A DNA stretch of 64,000 bases from Pseudomonadota bacterium (GTDB taxonomy: Bacteria; Pseudomonadota; Alphaproteobacteria; Rhizobiales; Beijerinckiaceae). The notes under the pieces are model-generated. The model had not been told where the DNA came from and made no database searches. It saw nothing but the letters and a program-made list of their open reading frames with translations. Positions 7,486-17,407 of the stretch are shown in pieces (within the stretch, counting starts at the first letter, position 1; each line of letters begins with the position of its first letter). The translations under genes were made by a program, and so were the position numbers. The DNA lies in assembly GCA_020161575.1 (NCBI GenBank), contig JAIUNR010000001.1:1-64000 (forward strand), given 5' to 3'.

Positions 7486-8904
7486 ATGCGCCTTTTCCGT
7501 CTCCTTTTCCTGCCGCTCGGCGGGGTGCTGGTGGCCCTTCCGCCGGCAAACGGAGCTTTTGCGCTGGAGCCGCCGCCTGCCGCGCTCGCGCCGCCTTCGC
7601 TTGCGGCGGAACCTGCCAAACCGAAGCCGAAGCCCGCTCCGATGGTGCATGAGGGGGTTGTCGCGCGTGCGGATAAACGCCCGAGCGTTCACCCTGATTC
7701 GCTGAAATTCATCACGGATGCCGCCGAGCGTTATCTTGCCTTCGCGAATGCCGGCGGCTGGCCGATTCTCCCGCAGGATGCCGCGCTCAAGCTTGGCGAC
7801 GAGGGCGAACTGGTCTTGATGCTGCGCCAGCGCCTGGCCGCGGAGGGTGATCTGGCGACCAGCGAGGCACATGAACCCAAATTCGATGCGGCGCTTGCCG
7901 GCGCCGTCAAGCGCTTTCAGGCGCGCCATGGCCATACGCAGAACGGGCTGGTCATCGGCCCGACCCTGGCCGCCCTGCGCGTTTCCGCGCGCGAACGCGC
8001 GGCGCAGCTCGCAAAGAGCGCTTCCCGGCTTTCCACGCGCAATTTCGCCTTCGGTTCGCGCTATGTCGCGGTGAACCTGCCTTCGGCTTCGGTGGAAGCC
8101 ATCGAGAACGGCGTGGTGGAGAAGCGCTTTGTTGCCGTTGTCGGCAAGAAGGAGCGCGCCTCGCCGGAGGTTGAGACCCGGATCACCAACATCAATCTCA
8201 ACCCGACCTGGACCGTGCCGCATTCGATCGTCAAGAAGGACATCATCCCGAAAATGCGGGAGGATGCCGCCTATCTTTCGAAGGCCAAGATCCGCATCAT
8301 CGGCGCCAGCGGCACGGAGATCCCCGCCAGCGCGATCGACTGGAAGACGGAAAGGGCGTTGGCCTTCAACCTGAGGCAGGATCCCGGCTCCGGTAATGCG
8401 CTCGGCCAATTGCGCATCGACATGCCGAACCGCGAGGCGGTCTATATGCATGATACGCCGTCGAAGAAGCTCTTCGCGCGCGATAACCGCTTCCATTCTT
8501 CCGGCTGTGTACGGGTCGAGAATGTCCGCGACTTCGCCGTCTGGCTGCTCGACGATGATCGCGGCGCGCAGGGCTGGGATCGCGCGGCGATCGATGCCGC
8601 GATCAAGGAAGGCAGAAGGGTCGATATTCGCCCGCGCGAGCCGATCCCGGTAATCTGGGCCTACCTCACCGGCTATGTGACGCCGGACGGCATCGTCCAT
8701 TTCCGCTCGGATTTCTATGGTCTTGATTCCGGCCTTGTCGCCTCGCAACAGAAAAACGAGGGCGAGGCGGCCCCGCCTTCCATGCCCGCCGCGCGCAAGG
8801 CCAAAGCGATGCTGCCGGTCGAGGCGTCGCTCGATTCCGCTGGGCTAGAAGCACGCATCGCTGCTTCCGGCGCTCCGGTTCCGCTCCAGCGTATCGATCC
8901 GTGA
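7486..8904 (+). CDS. L,D-transpeptidase (YcbB/LdtD-like), exported
   Basis: These enzymes form 3-3 crosslinks in peptidoglycan or attach proteins to it. A signal peptide is clear in the first 27 or so residues (hydrophobic core ending near ANGAFA), followed by a proline-rich linker. A peptidoglycan-binding domain lies at about residues 101-168. The YkuD catalytic domain has its nucleophile in HSSGCVRVEN, about residues 335-344. The 472 residues fit the YcbB-like group. The stop abuts the end of the convergent kinase gene with no gap, so the two transcripts must overlap. Start ATG 7486 has only a weak ribosome site. Confidence 0.92.
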   Translation: MRLFRLLFLPLGGVLVALPPANGAFALEPPPAALAPPSLAAEPAKPKPKPAPMVHEGVVARADKRPSVHPDSLKFITDAAERYLAFANAGGWPILPQDAALKLGDEGELVLMLRQRLAAEGDLATSEAHEPKFDAALAGAVKRFQARHGHTQNGLVIGPTLAALRVSARERAAQLAKSASRLSTRNFAFGSRYVAVNLPSASVEAIENGVVEKRFVAVVGKKERASPEVETRITNINLNPTWTVPHSIVKKDIIPKMREDAAYLSKAKIRIIGASGTEIPASAIDWKTERALAFNLRQDPGSGNALGQLRIDMPNREAVYMHDTPSKKLFARDNRFHSSGCVRVENVRDFAVWLLDDDRGAQGWDRAAIDAAIKEGRRVDIRPREPIPVIWAYLTGYVTPDGIVHFRSDFYGLDSGLVASQQKNEGEAAPPSMPAARKAKAMLPVEASLDSAGLEARIAASGAPVPLQRIDP

Positions 8905-11808
8905 TTATTCCGCCAGGACGCGGGTCGAGGGGAAGGTGATCTCGATCATCGTCCCTTCACCGGGGTTGGAACGGATCGAGAAGCTGGCGCGGTTGGCCTC
9001 CACCAGTGCTTTGGTCAGTGGCAGGCCCAGGCCGGTTCCGCTGTTATCCCGCCGCGTTCCGACCTGACGGAAGGGTTCGAGCGCCTGTTCGATCTCGCGT
9101 GGCGACATGCCGATGCCGGTATCGCGGATGCGGATGACCGCTTCGCCGCTGTCCAGCAGGGCGGTGGCGACGATGACCTGTCCGCCGGCTTCCGTGAAAC
9201 GCGTTGCGTTGGAGAGCATGTTGAGCACGATCTGGCGGATCGAGCGCTCATCGGCAACAACCGGAGGCAGCTTCTGCGCAAGCTGGGTGCGCACCAGTAC
9301 GCGATTGGCATTGGCCTGCGGTTGGATGATCGCCACCGTACTGGTCAGCATCGTGTTCAGGTCGGTCGCGGCGAAGTTCATTTCCATGCGACCGGCTTCG
9401 ATCTTGGCCAGATCGAGTAGATCATTGACCAGGCTGACCACATGTTTGCCAGAGGTGCGGATATCCCCGATATATTCCTTGTACTTCGCGTTTCCGATGG
9501 CGCCGAGGCGCTCTTCCAGCATCACCTCTGCGAAGCCGATGATCGCATTCATCGGGGTGCGGATCTCATGGCTGATCTTGGTGAGGAAATCGCTCTTCTT
9601 CGCGCTGGCGAGTTCGGCGTCGCGCCGCGCCTGTGTCAGCTCCGCTTCGGCGCGCTTCCAGGCGGTGAGGTCGCGCAAAACCGCGCAATAGCGTTGCGGT
9701 TCGCCATCCGAGATGCGTCCCAGCGTCATGAAAAGCGGGATCGGCCCACCCTTTTTCTCGCGTCCCACAACTTCGCGCCCGTCATTGAGCACGGAGCGTA
9801 CACCATTGGCTTTCAGGCCATCGAAATAGTCGAGCGCGAGCGCATGGCTCTCGTTGCGCAGCAGGCAAGTGAAGCTGGCGCCGATCACCTCGTTCTGATC
9901 GAGCCCGAACAAGGCTTCGGCGGCGCCGTTGAGGCTGATGATCGCGCCTTTGCCGTCAAGCGTGGCGACGCCATCGGTCGCGGTGTCGAGGATCGAGCGC
10001 AATTCCGCCGTCTCGGCCTTGGCGGCGCGCAGGTCGAGCGCGACGGAACGCAGCGCCTTGCCCTGCTCGATCTCGAGCGCGCGGCGTAGCGAGACAAGGC
10101 TCGCCGGCGCACCCTTCCATTCCGTTTGCTGGAGATGCGCATCGACAGGGAAGGTCTCGCCCGTGCGGGATGCCAGAACAATCGTATCGAAACCGTCTTC
10201 GCGGGCACGCGGTAGCGCGCCCTTGCGGAAAATCGCCTTGCCGCCTTCTTCGGCGATGAATGTGGCAAGATCAGCATAGCCCGCGAGTTCGAGCAGGGTG
10301 CGGTTAGCGAAGAGAGTCTCGCTGTCGCGCATCACCAGAATGCCGACGGGCAGGGCATCGAGGATCGCCGTCTGGCTATCCTGCGCTGGTGAGTTGGCAG
10401 GTGCGGCCGGCGCGGGCCGGGAGAGCGCCTCCTCTTCGATGGCAGGCGCGGGCGTGCCGGGCGGTGCCAGTGTCAAGGTTTCGTCGGCGTCGAACCTTGC
10501 GCCAAGAGCCTTGGCGATCTCCCGGAACGCGTTGCGCTCGGACATGGAAAGCCCGCTCTTGATATGGGCAGGCTGTTCAGGGATCGAGGCCGGGCCGGGG
10601 CGCAGCGCGATGATCTTGGCCGGAGCGCGATTGTCCTGCGCAAGGCCGACGCGCGGTGCGGGAGAAGGCTCAACGTTCTCGACGGCAGGTTCTGCGGTAT
10701 TTTCAGCTTCACCTTCACCCGCTTCATCGAGCGCAGGCGCTTCGGCGTCGGCAAGTTCGAGAACGGAGGGCGCCTCCTCAAGCATGGTGGCGGCGTCGTC
10801 GTCCGGGATCGAGGGGGCAGGCGTCTCCGCTGTCGAAAGGGCCTCGGCCTGGCTTTCTTCCACAGCGACGGGCACCTCGGCTTCATCCAGGGCAGAGGAT
10901 TGCGCTTCCGCTTCCGGCGTGGCGGATACGCGCGGCGTGGCAAGGTCGATCTGGCAGCGCCCGAAGCCGGAATAGCCGGTCAGTGCGTGGCCATCGGCAT
11001 GAAGCGGGAGGGCGGAAAGCTGGACGGGGATCACGAGATCCGTTCCTTCGACCGGCCAGGCCACCGAGATACCGTTCCAGGTCTCTCCGCCGAGCACGGC
11101 GCCGCGTATTGCTTCCGCGGCTTGCGGATCGAAAGCGCCGACAATCATCGCGAGCGGCTGCCCGAGCACTTCCGCCTGCGCGGTGCCGACAGCCTCGGCG
11201 AGGGGCGGGCTGACACGTTCGACGATGCCGTTGGAATCAAGCTCGAAGACGAAACGGATCGGCCGGCGCTCTTCCGTCGGCTTGTCGAGCCAGGCGGGTC
11301 TGGGCGGTTCCGGCAGGGCGGCGGGCATGGCCGCCGATAGGGGCAAGTCAACGAAGCTGGGGGCTTCCGGTCCTGCTTCCGCCATGTCAGGGGGCGTGAA
11401 TTCATCGCGCGGGGCGCGGGCCTCGATCAGCGCGACATACATCGCGTAAGTGCCGTCGGCGAGCGCGAGGGGCTGGCAGAGACCTGTCAGCGCAACAGAA
11501 CGAAAGCCGATATTGAAGCGCAGGCGCTCCAGCCGCTTGGCCGCATCGGCGTCGAGTTGCCGCCCGAGCTGTGCAAGCCGCTCCGTGCCGGCCGCGCGCA
11601 GGGGGAGGCCTTTTGCCATAGCGTTTTCGGCATCGCGCAGGCCCAGCCGGCGCGCGGCTTCATGGCTGGACCACAGGATATCGACGCCATTGGCGGCCAC
11701 GATGAAAGCCGGGAGCGGATTGGCGAGCAGTTCCGCCCGGCGCGCCGGGGAAAGCAGCGCGGCGGGGAGCAGGCCCTCGGCCGCGCGGTTCGCGGTATCC
11801 ACAGCCAT
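8905..11808 (-). CDS. pdhS: PdhS-type PAS sensor histidine kinase (PleC/DivJ family)
   Basis: This 967-residue kinase has PAS-like regions in its first half (about 210-300 and 470-720), separated by an acidic Ala/Glu/Pro-rich linker (about 300-390). A HisKA domain follows with the phospho-acceptor in KISHEIRTPMN (His about 747), then a HATPase domain with RDTGIGMS and GTGLGLPLTKALVEA. No membrane segment is evident, so it is probably cytosolic. The HisKA helix and the ending FPSTRVLAE strongly recall PdhS kinases of Brucella and relatives, which act on DivK and so steer CtrA and asymmetric division. The PdhS call is from memory of the family; a generic PAS kinase is the alternative. Confidence 0.8.
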   Translation of the reverse strand: MAVDTANRAAEGLLPAALLSPARRAELLANPLPAFIVAANGVDILWSSHEAARRLGLRDAENAMAKGLPLRAAGTERLAQLGRQLDADAAKRLERLRFNIGFRSVALTGLCQPLALADGTYAMYVALIEARAPRDEFTPPDMAEAGPEAPSFVDLPLSAAMPAALPEPPRPAWLDKPTEERRPIRFVFELDSNGIVERVSPPLAEAVGTAQAEVLGQPLAMIVGAFDPQAAEAIRGAVLGGETWNGISVAWPVEGTDLVIPVQLSALPLHADGHALTGYSGFGRCQIDLATPRVSATPEAEAQSSALDEAEVPVAVEESQAEALSTAETPAPSIPDDDAATMLEEAPSVLELADAEAPALDEAGEGEAENTAEPAVENVEPSPAPRVGLAQDNRAPAKIIALRPGPASIPEQPAHIKSGLSMSERNAFREIAKALGARFDADETLTLAPPGTPAPAIEEEALSRPAPAAPANSPAQDSQTAILDALPVGILVMRDSETLFANRTLLELAGYADLATFIAEEGGKAIFRKGALPRAREDGFDTIVLASRTGETFPVDAHLQQTEWKGAPASLVSLRRALEIEQGKALRSVALDLRAAKAETAELRSILDTATDGVATLDGKGAIISLNGAAEALFGLDQNEVIGASFTCLLRNESHALALDYFDGLKANGVRSVLNDGREVVGREKKGGPIPLFMTLGRISDGEPQRYCAVLRDLTAWKRAEAELTQARRDAELASAKKSDFLTKISHEIRTPMNAIIGFAEVMLEERLGAIGNAKYKEYIGDIRTSGKHVVSLVNDLLDLAKIEAGRMEMNFAATDLNTMLTSTVAIIQPQANANRVLVRTQLAQKLPPVVADERSIRQIVLNMLSNATRFTEAGGQVIVATALLDSGEAVIRIRDTGIGMSPREIEQALEPFRQVGTRRDNSGTGLGLPLTKALVEANRASFSIRSNPGEGTMIEITFPSTRVLAE

Positions 11809-11993
11809 GACAACGCCTCTTTACTGAACTCGACGCTTCGCGCCCCGTTTTTCGGGCGATGCCGAACATCATGGCAACGCTGTTCCGAATTGGCACGCGA
11901 ATTAACGTCTCATCCATAAATCGGCGGGCGCGATCCGTCCATCCGCTAGCAGGCGATCAAGAAAATTTACCGAAAAACAACCTTAACGGCGGC

Positions 11994-13229
11994 TCATTCC
12001 GCCGCAAGTTTGTGCGCTGTCCGGCGTGGCAGGCCGAGCGTGTCGAATACATCGACCATTGCTTCGAGAAGGGTATCGATGAGGGTGTCGTCATGCAGCG
12101 GTGTCGGCGTCACGCGTAGCCGCTCGGTGCCGCGCGGCACGGTGGGATAGTTGATCGGCTGGACATAGATGCCGTGACGCTGAAGCAGCAGATCGCTCGC
12201 GGCTTTCGCCTTTGCCGCGTCCCCGATCATCACGGGCACGATATGGGTGGAGTTTTCGAGCACCGGGATGCCCTTTGCCGCCAACCCTTGCTTGACCTTG
12301 GCGACCTGCGCGCGCTGTTGCGCCCGCTCATGGCCTGAAGCGCGGAGATGGCGGATGGAAGCCGCCGCCGCCGCCGCGACGGGCGGGGGCAAGGCGGTCG
12401 TGAAGATAAAGCCATGGGCGTTGCAGCGCACCGCGTCGATGATATCCGCCCGCGCCGCGATATAGCCGCCGAAACAGCCGAAAGCCTTGCCCAACGTTCC
12501 CTGCACGATGTCGATGCGCGCCATCGCGCCCACTTCCTCGGCGTAACCGGCGCCGTGCGCGCCATACATGCCAACGGCATGAACTTCGTCGAGATAGGTC
12601 AGTGCGCCGTATTTCTCGGCAAGATCGCAGATGGTGTGGATCGGGCCCACATCGCCATCCATCGAATAGATGCTTTCGAAGACGATGAGCTTGGGCCGTG
12701 CCGGATCGGCTGACTTGAGCAATTCTTCGAGATGCGCGGTATCGTTATGGCGGAAGATCACCTTCTCGCGTCCGGCGCGGCGCACGCCTTCGATCATTGA
12801 ATTATGGTTCTCGGAATCCGAGAGGATGAGGCAATTCTCAAGGCATTGCGCGATGGTGGCGATCGCGGTCTGGTTGGCGACATAGCCCGAGGAGAAAACG
12901 AGACCCGCCTCCTTGCCGTGAAGGATGGCGAGTTCCTTTTCCAGCGCCACGATGGCGTGGGAATTGCCCGAGATGTTGCGCGTGCCGCCCGCGCCGACGG
13001 AGCCGGTCTGCGCCTCGGCCACCATGGCGGCGACGACATCAGGATGCCGACCCATGCCCAGATAATCGTTCGAGCACCAGATCGTGATCTCGCGCGCGGC
13101 GCCGTCAACATGCCATGTGGCGCGCGGGAAGGCCGAACAGTCGCGCTGAAGCTCGGTGAAGACGCGATAGCGGTTCTCGGCGCGAATGCCGGCCGTGACG
13201 GCGGCGAAAGCGTTCCGATAATCGAACAT
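11994..13229 (-). CDS. hemA: 5-aminolevulinate synthase
   Basis: HemA condenses glycine with succinyl-CoA to give 5-aminolevulinate, the first step of the C4 route to haem and chlorophyll, typical of alphaproteobacteria. It is a PLP enzyme. Visible marks are [21 protein letters not shown], the [10 protein letters not shown] strand and the PLP-lysine motif [12 protein letters not shown]. The 411 residues match the family. I start at MFDYRNAF (ATG 13229), which has AAGGAC just upstream; an in-frame ATG 14 codons earlier adds residues not seen in the family. It is divergent from the small gene before murA. Confidence 0.97.
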   Translation of the reverse strand: MFDYRNAFAAVTAGIRAENRYRVFTELQRDCSAFPRATWHVDGAAREITIWCSNDYLGMGRHPDVVAAMVAEAQTGSVGAGGTRNISGNSHAIVALEKELAILHGKEAGLVFSSGYVANQTAIATIAQCLENCLILSDSENHNSMIEGVRRAGREKVIFRHNDTAHLEELLKSADPARPKLIVFESIYSMDGDVGPIHTICDLAEKYGALTYLDEVHAVGMYGAHGAGYAEEVGAMARIDIVQGTLGKAFGCFGGYIAARADIIDAVRCNAHGFIFTTALPPPVAAAAAASIRHLRASGHERAQQRAQVAKVKQGLAAKGIPVLENSTHIVPVMIGDAAKAKAASDLLLQRHGIYVQPINYPTVPRGTERLRVTPTPLHDDTLIDTLLEAMVDVFDTLGLPRRTAHKLAAE

Positions 13230-13354
13230 GAAATGTCCTTGCGCGGGCAGGCGGAGTTTGAACGGTTCCAAAGTCTATAGCCCTCTTGCCAGAAGCGGCC
13301 AATGCCCCGCATTGATCGAGCGCATTTTTGTGATCACTGCCCGAAGGAGGTGGG

Positions 13355-13534
13355 ATGAGTACCGGCAAGAAGGATGACCCGCGCAAGGCGCGTCTCGCCG
13401 AGGCTCTGCGCGCAAATCTGCGCAAGCGACGTGATCAGGCGCGTCGACGCGCCACGGAGGCGCCGCCTGTCGAAACCGGCGGACCGGCCAACAAAACGCC
13501 CGAATCAACCGGCAATTCGCCCGGTAAAGGCTGA
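13355..13534 (+). CDS. Small basic protein upstream of murA
   Basis: This is a 59-codon reading frame with a strong ribosome site (GAAGGAGG at 13343-13350) five bases before the ATG. The product has a helical Arg/Lys/Ala-rich first half (KARLAEALRANLRKRRDQAR) and a Gly/Pro/Thr-rich disordered tail. Small basic proteins of this style commonly precede murA in Rhizobiales. No catalytic motif is present; a nucleic-acid-binding role is only a guess from charge. The murA ATG lies 80 bases downstream, so co-transcription is likely. Confidence 0.75.
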   Translation: MSTGKKDDPRKARLAEALRANLRKRRDQARRRATEAPPVETGGPANKTPESTGNSPGKG

Positions 13535-13613
13535 GCGGATTTGATTTGTGCGCCGCCGCATGGCAGAGCAGCGCCCGGCTACGGCGCGATCTGCGCTTTC
13601 TCGGGTGGATTTC

Positions 13614-14903
13614 ATGGACCGGATCAAGATTGTCGGCGGCGCGGAACTCAAGGGCAGCATTCCCATCGCCGGGGCGAAGAACGCCGCGCTTCCGCTGATG
13701 ATCGCCAGCCTGCTGACGCCGGATACGCTCGAACTTGAGAATGTGCCGCGCCTGTCCGATGTAAGGATGCTCAAGCGCATTCTCGGCAATCACGGCGTGG
13801 ATGTCATGGTGGCGGGCAAGCGCGCGGGCGATAGCGGTGAAGGCGGCGAGGTCGTTCGTCTTTGCGCCGCCAAAATTGTCGATACCACAGCGCCTTACGA
13901 ACTCGTTTCACAGATGCGCGCGAGCTTCTGGGTCATCGCGCCGCTGCTGGCGCGGATGGGCGAGGCGAAGGTCTCGCTGCCCGGCGGCTGCGCCATCGGC
14001 ACGCGCCCCGTTGATCTCCTGTTGATGGCGCTCGAACGCCTCGGCGCCGAGATCACGATCGAGGCTGGTTATGTTCATGCCCGCGCGCCGAACGGATTGA
14101 AAGGCGCGGAGATTGCTTTTCCCAAGGTGACGGTCGGCGGCACGCATACCGCGCTGATGGCGGCGGTGCTCGCGCAAGGGACCAGCGTGATCCGCAACGC
14201 CGCGCGCGAGCCGGAGGTCACGGATCTCGCCAATTGCCTGGTGAAGATGGGCGCGCGCATCAAGGGGATCGGCTCCTCCACGCTAGAGGTCGAGGGCGTC
14301 GCCGCGCTCCGTGGTGCGGTGCACCGCGTTCTCCCCGATCGGATCGAGGCCGGGACCTACGCTTTCGCTGCCGCCATGGCCGGTGGAGATGTCACCCTCG
14401 AAGGCGTGACGCCGGACCTGCTTCAGGCCGCGCTCGACAAGTTGAGCCAGGCCGGCGCGGAGGTTTCCGCCACCAATAACGGCATCCGCATCCGCCGCAA
14501 CGGCCGCGGCATCATGGCGGTCGACATCACGACCGAAGCTTTCCCCGGCTTCCCGACCGATCTTCAGGCGCAATTCATGGCGCTGATGACGCGCGCAGGC
14601 GGGACTTCCCACATCACCGAGACGATTTTCGAAAACCGTTTCATGCATGTGCAGGAACTGGCGCGGCTGGGCGCGAAGATCCGGCTTGATGGCGACATGG
14701 CCATCGTCGAAGGCGCGCAGACCCTGAAGGGCGCGCCGGTCATGGCGACGGATCTGCGCGCCTCGGTCAGTCTGGTGATCGCTGCGCTCGCGGCGGAGGG
14801 CGAGACGATGATCAGCCGTGTCTACCATCTCGATCGTGGCTTCGAGGGGCTTGAGGCCAAGCTCGCGCGCTGTGGCGCGCAGATCGAACGCATCCGGGGC
14901 TGA
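13614..14903 (+). CDS. murA: UDP-N-acetylglucosamine 1-carboxyvinyltransferase
   Basis: MurA transfers enolpyruvate from PEP to UDP-GlcNAc, the committed step of peptidoglycan synthesis, in the cytosol. The catalytic Cys is in [10 protein letters not shown] (Cys126), so the enzyme has the fosfomycin-sensitive residue rather than Asp. The N-terminal [20 protein letters not shown] with the substrate-binding Lys/Asn is intact. The 429 residues match the family. I start at MDRIKIVGG (13614); an upstream in-frame start would add 22 residues not found in MurA. It is probably cotranscribed with the small protein before it. Confidence 0.97.
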   Translation: MDRIKIVGGAELKGSIPIAGAKNAALPLMIASLLTPDTLELENVPRLSDVRMLKRILGNHGVDVMVAGKRAGDSGEGGEVVRLCAAKIVDTTAPYELVSQMRASFWVIAPLLARMGEAKVSLPGGCAIGTRPVDLLLMALERLGAEITIEAGYVHARAPNGLKGAEIAFPKVTVGGTHTALMAAVLAQGTSVIRNAAREPEVTDLANCLVKMGARIKGIGSSTLEVEGVAALRGAVHRVLPDRIEAGTYAFAAAMAGGDVTLEGVTPDLLQAALDKLSQAGAEVSATNNGIRIRRNGRGIMAVDITTEAFPGFPTDLQAQFMALMTRAGGTSHITETIFENRFMHVQELARLGAKIRLDGDMAIVEGAQTLKGAPVMATDLRASVSLVIAALAAEGETMISRVYHLDRGFEGLEAKLARCGAQIERIRG

Positions 14904-14921
14904 GCACCGGACGCGGATTGC

Positions 14922-15386
14922 TCAATAGCGGACGTTGCCGGCCTTGCGCCCGAAGCCGGGAATGTAGCAATAGCACCCGCTCATGATCGGGACCGGCCTG
15001 CCCACCGGGCATTCCCCGCGCGAGGTCACGCACATCGAGCCATAGGCCTGGCGCCGGCGCGGATAGGGGTTGTAGTAGCCGTCGTCATCCTCGTAGCGCG
15101 GCTGGTAATGCGGCTGGTAATACTGACGCCGCTGCGGATGCGCGTATTGTGCCCCGCCGATATTGCCCGCCTTTCGGCCGAAACCGGGAATGTTGCAGTA
15201 GCAACCGTCACCCAGTGCCGCATAGCCGCCATCGCAATTGCCGCGCGAAGTGACGCAGACGGAGCGCTGGCCGTAATATTGCGCATCAGCCACATTCACG
15301 CCGGTCAAGAGCAGCATCAGGGCGGCAAACGCCGCCGGTATCGCGCGAGAAAGCCCAAAACCGATCCTGTTTCTCGTCATTACCAT
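14922..15386 (-). CDS. Secreted protein with two Cys-rich CVTSRG...IPGFGRKAGN repeats
   Basis: I do not recognise a function. The 154-residue product has a signal peptide, probably cut after VADA at about residue 35. It then carries two copies of a 33-residue unit (residues 43-75 and 118-151): CVTSRG, a spaced Cys, GCYC, and IPGFGRKAGN. Each copy has four cysteines (44, 51, 62, 64 and 119, 126, 138, 140), which suggests disulfide-stabilised micro-domains in the periplasm or outside. The linker is rich in Tyr, Gln, Pro and Arg. ATG 15386 has AGGAGG upstream; ATG 15380 is a weaker choice. It is convergent with murA and divergent from hisD. Confidence 0.85.
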   Translation of the reverse strand: MVMTRNRIGFGLSRAIPAAFAALMLLLTGVNVADAQYYGQRSVCVTSRGNCDGGYAALGDGCYCNIPGFGRKAGNIGGAQYAHPQRRQYYQPHYQPRYEDDDGYYNPYPRRRQAYGSMCVTSRGECPVGRPVPIMSGCYCYIPGFGRKAGNVRY

Positions 15387-15569
15387 CCTGTCCTCCTCAC
15401 TGGCATGAAGCGATTCGGACCCTAATGCCGCGAAGCTGAAGGGCATATGAAAATCTTCGTGTGCGATTTGTACGCTTTCGGGTGTCAGCGGGCGCTTGCA
15501 GGCGTTGCGAGGCTTCGCATCGGGCGGTAACAACAAGCCATAGCGCTTTGTGTTTTCCGGGCTGGTTCC

Positions 15570-16907
15570 ATGTCTTCCTTTTCCGCCTTCCGTTTGGACG
15601 AAATTCCCGGCCCCGCCTGGCGGCTGGTCCATGGCGAGGCGGATTTCGAGGCGCGTTTCTCGGCGCTTCTGGGGGCCAAGCGTGAAGTCTCCGAGGATGT
15701 TGACCGCGTCGCCGCCGCCATTGTCGCGGATGTGCGTGCGCGCGGTGACAGGGCGCTTGTGGAATATTCGCTGCGTTTTGATCGCATCGACCTTGACGCG
15801 GCAGGGCTGCGGGTGCGCCCGGACGAGATTGCGGCGGCGCGCGCTGCTTGCGATCCCAAGCATCTCGAAGCGCTGGAATTCGCCGCCCGCCGCATCCGTT
15901 TCTTTCACGAGAAACAGAAACCGGCCGATACGCTTTTCGAGGATTCACTCGGCGTGAAGCTCGGCTGGCGCTGGTCGGCCATCGCGGCTGTGGGGCTTTA
16001 TGTGCCCGGCGGTTCGGCCTCCTATCCCTCCTCCGTGCTGATGAATGCGATTCCCGCCAAGGTCGCGGGGGTCGGGCGGCTTGTCATGGTCGTGCCCATG
16101 CCGGACGGCGCGGTATCGCCACTGGTGCTGGCGGCGGCGGAGCTTGCCGGCGTCGATGAGATCTATCGTGTCGGCGGCGCGCAGGCGGTGGCCGCGCTCG
16201 CCTATGGGACCGAAACGATCCGGCCTGTCTCCAAGATCGTGGGCCCCGGCAATGCCTATGTCGCTGCGGCGAAAAGACAGGTTTTCGGGCAGGTGGGGAT
16301 TGATATGATCGCCGGCCCTTCGGAGGTGGTTGTAATCGCCGATCACACCGCCAATGCCGAGTGGATTGCTGCCGATCTCCTTGCCCAGGCCGAACACGAT
16401 ACGGCGGCGCAATCGATCCTGATCACGGATGACGCGGAGGTTGCGGAATCCGTGATCGCGGCGGTGGCGGGACAATTGAAAACCCTACCGCGCGGTGAAA
16501 TCGCCGCCGCGAGCTGGCGCGAGAACGGCGCGGTGATCCTCGTTCCTGATATCGATGTGGCGGTGGCGCTCTCCGATCGCATCGCACCCGAGCATCTCGA
16601 AATCATGACTGTTGATCCCGATTCCGTGGCGGCTCGGGTGCGCGAGGCCGGAGCGATCTTCCTCGGCGCCCATACGCCCGAGGCGATCGGCGATTATGTC
16701 GGCGGCTCGAACCATGTCCTGCCGACGGCGCGCTCCGCGCGTTTCGCTTCGGGCCTAGGCGTGCTCGATTTCATGAAGCGCTCGTCGCTGCTGTCATGCG
16801 GGCCGGATCAGCTCGCGGCTTTGGGGCCGGCGGCTGTCGCGCTTGGCGAGGCGGAGGGGCTTGCCGCCCATGCGCGCTCGGTTTCCATCCGACTCAATCG
16901 AGGCTAG
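15570..16907 (+). CDS. hisD: Histidinol dehydrogenase
   Basis: HisD oxidises L-histidinol to L-histidine in two NAD-dependent steps, the end of histidine synthesis. The 445 residues show the family strand KIVGPGNAYVAAAKR, the GPSEVVVIAD segment, and the zinc-ligand and catalytic area around APEHLEIM. It leads a tight group with a UPF0262 gene (ATG two bases after the hisD stop) and a low-molecular-weight phosphatase gene, an order typical of Rhizobiales. No other his gene is in the window. Confidence 0.97.
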   Translation: MSSFSAFRLDEIPGPAWRLVHGEADFEARFSALLGAKREVSEDVDRVAAAIVADVRARGDRALVEYSLRFDRIDLDAAGLRVRPDEIAAARAACDPKHLEALEFAARRIRFFHEKQKPADTLFEDSLGVKLGWRWSAIAAVGLYVPGGSASYPSSVLMNAIPAKVAGVGRLVMVVPMPDGAVSPLVLAAAELAGVDEIYRVGGAQAVAALAYGTETIRPVSKIVGPGNAYVAAAKRQVFGQVGIDMIAGPSEVVVIADHTANAEWIAADLLAQAEHDTAAQSILITDDAEVAESVIAAVAGQLKTLPRGEIAAASWRENGAVILVPDIDVAVALSDRIAPEHLEIMTVDPDSVAARVREAGAIFLGAHTPEAIGDYVGGSNHVLPTARSARFASGLGVLDFMKRSSLLSCGPDQLAALGPAAVALGEAEGLAAHARSVSIRLNRG

Positions 16908-16909
16908 CC

Positions 16910-17407
16910 ATGGGCGGGGCGGGCGACATTTCCGGCCGGCGGCTTGTGGCCATCACGCTCGACGAAGCCTCGATCGAGCGCGGCACGCCCGATCAGGAGC
17001 ATGAGCGCGCCATCGCGATCTACGATCTCGTGGAAGAGAATGTTTTCGGTATTCCGGGCCATGCCGGTGGGCCTTACTTGCTCCGCCTCGGGCTCGTCGC
17101 GAACAGGCTCTCCTTCGATATCCGGCTTGAGGATGACGTGCCGATCGTCAACCATCTGCTGTCGCTCTCGCCGTTCCGGAAGGTGATCAAGGATTATTTC
17201 CTGATCTGCGAAAGCTATTACGAGGCAATTCGTACGGCATCGCCGGAGCGCATCGAGGCCATCGATATGGGCAGGCGCGGCGTGCATGACGAAGGCGCAG
17301 CCCTTGTCATGGAGCGGCTCGACGGCAAGATCGAGATCAATCACAAGACTGCGCGGCGGCTTTTCACGCTGATCGCCGCCCTTTCGTGGAAAGGGCAGGA
17401 GCGGTGA
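16910..17407 (+). CDS. UPF0262 family protein
   Basis: The product is 165 residues and has no known function. It matches UPF0262, a family largely confined to alphaproteobacteria. There is no signal peptide or membrane helix. The sequence begins with RLVAITLDE and contains the conserved-looking PYLLRLGLVANRLSFDIR and the MGRRGVHDEGA motif. The start ATG 16910 follows the hisD stop directly, and the stop overlaps the next gene (GTGA), so it is translationally linked to both neighbours. Confidence 0.9.
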   Translation: MGGAGDISGRRLVAITLDEASIERGTPDQEHERAIAIYDLVEENVFGIPGHAGGPYLLRLGLVANRLSFDIRLEDDVPIVNHLLSLSPFRKVIKDYFLICESYYEAIRTASPERIEAIDMGRRGVHDEGAALVMERLDGKIEINHKTARRLFTLIAALSWKGQER

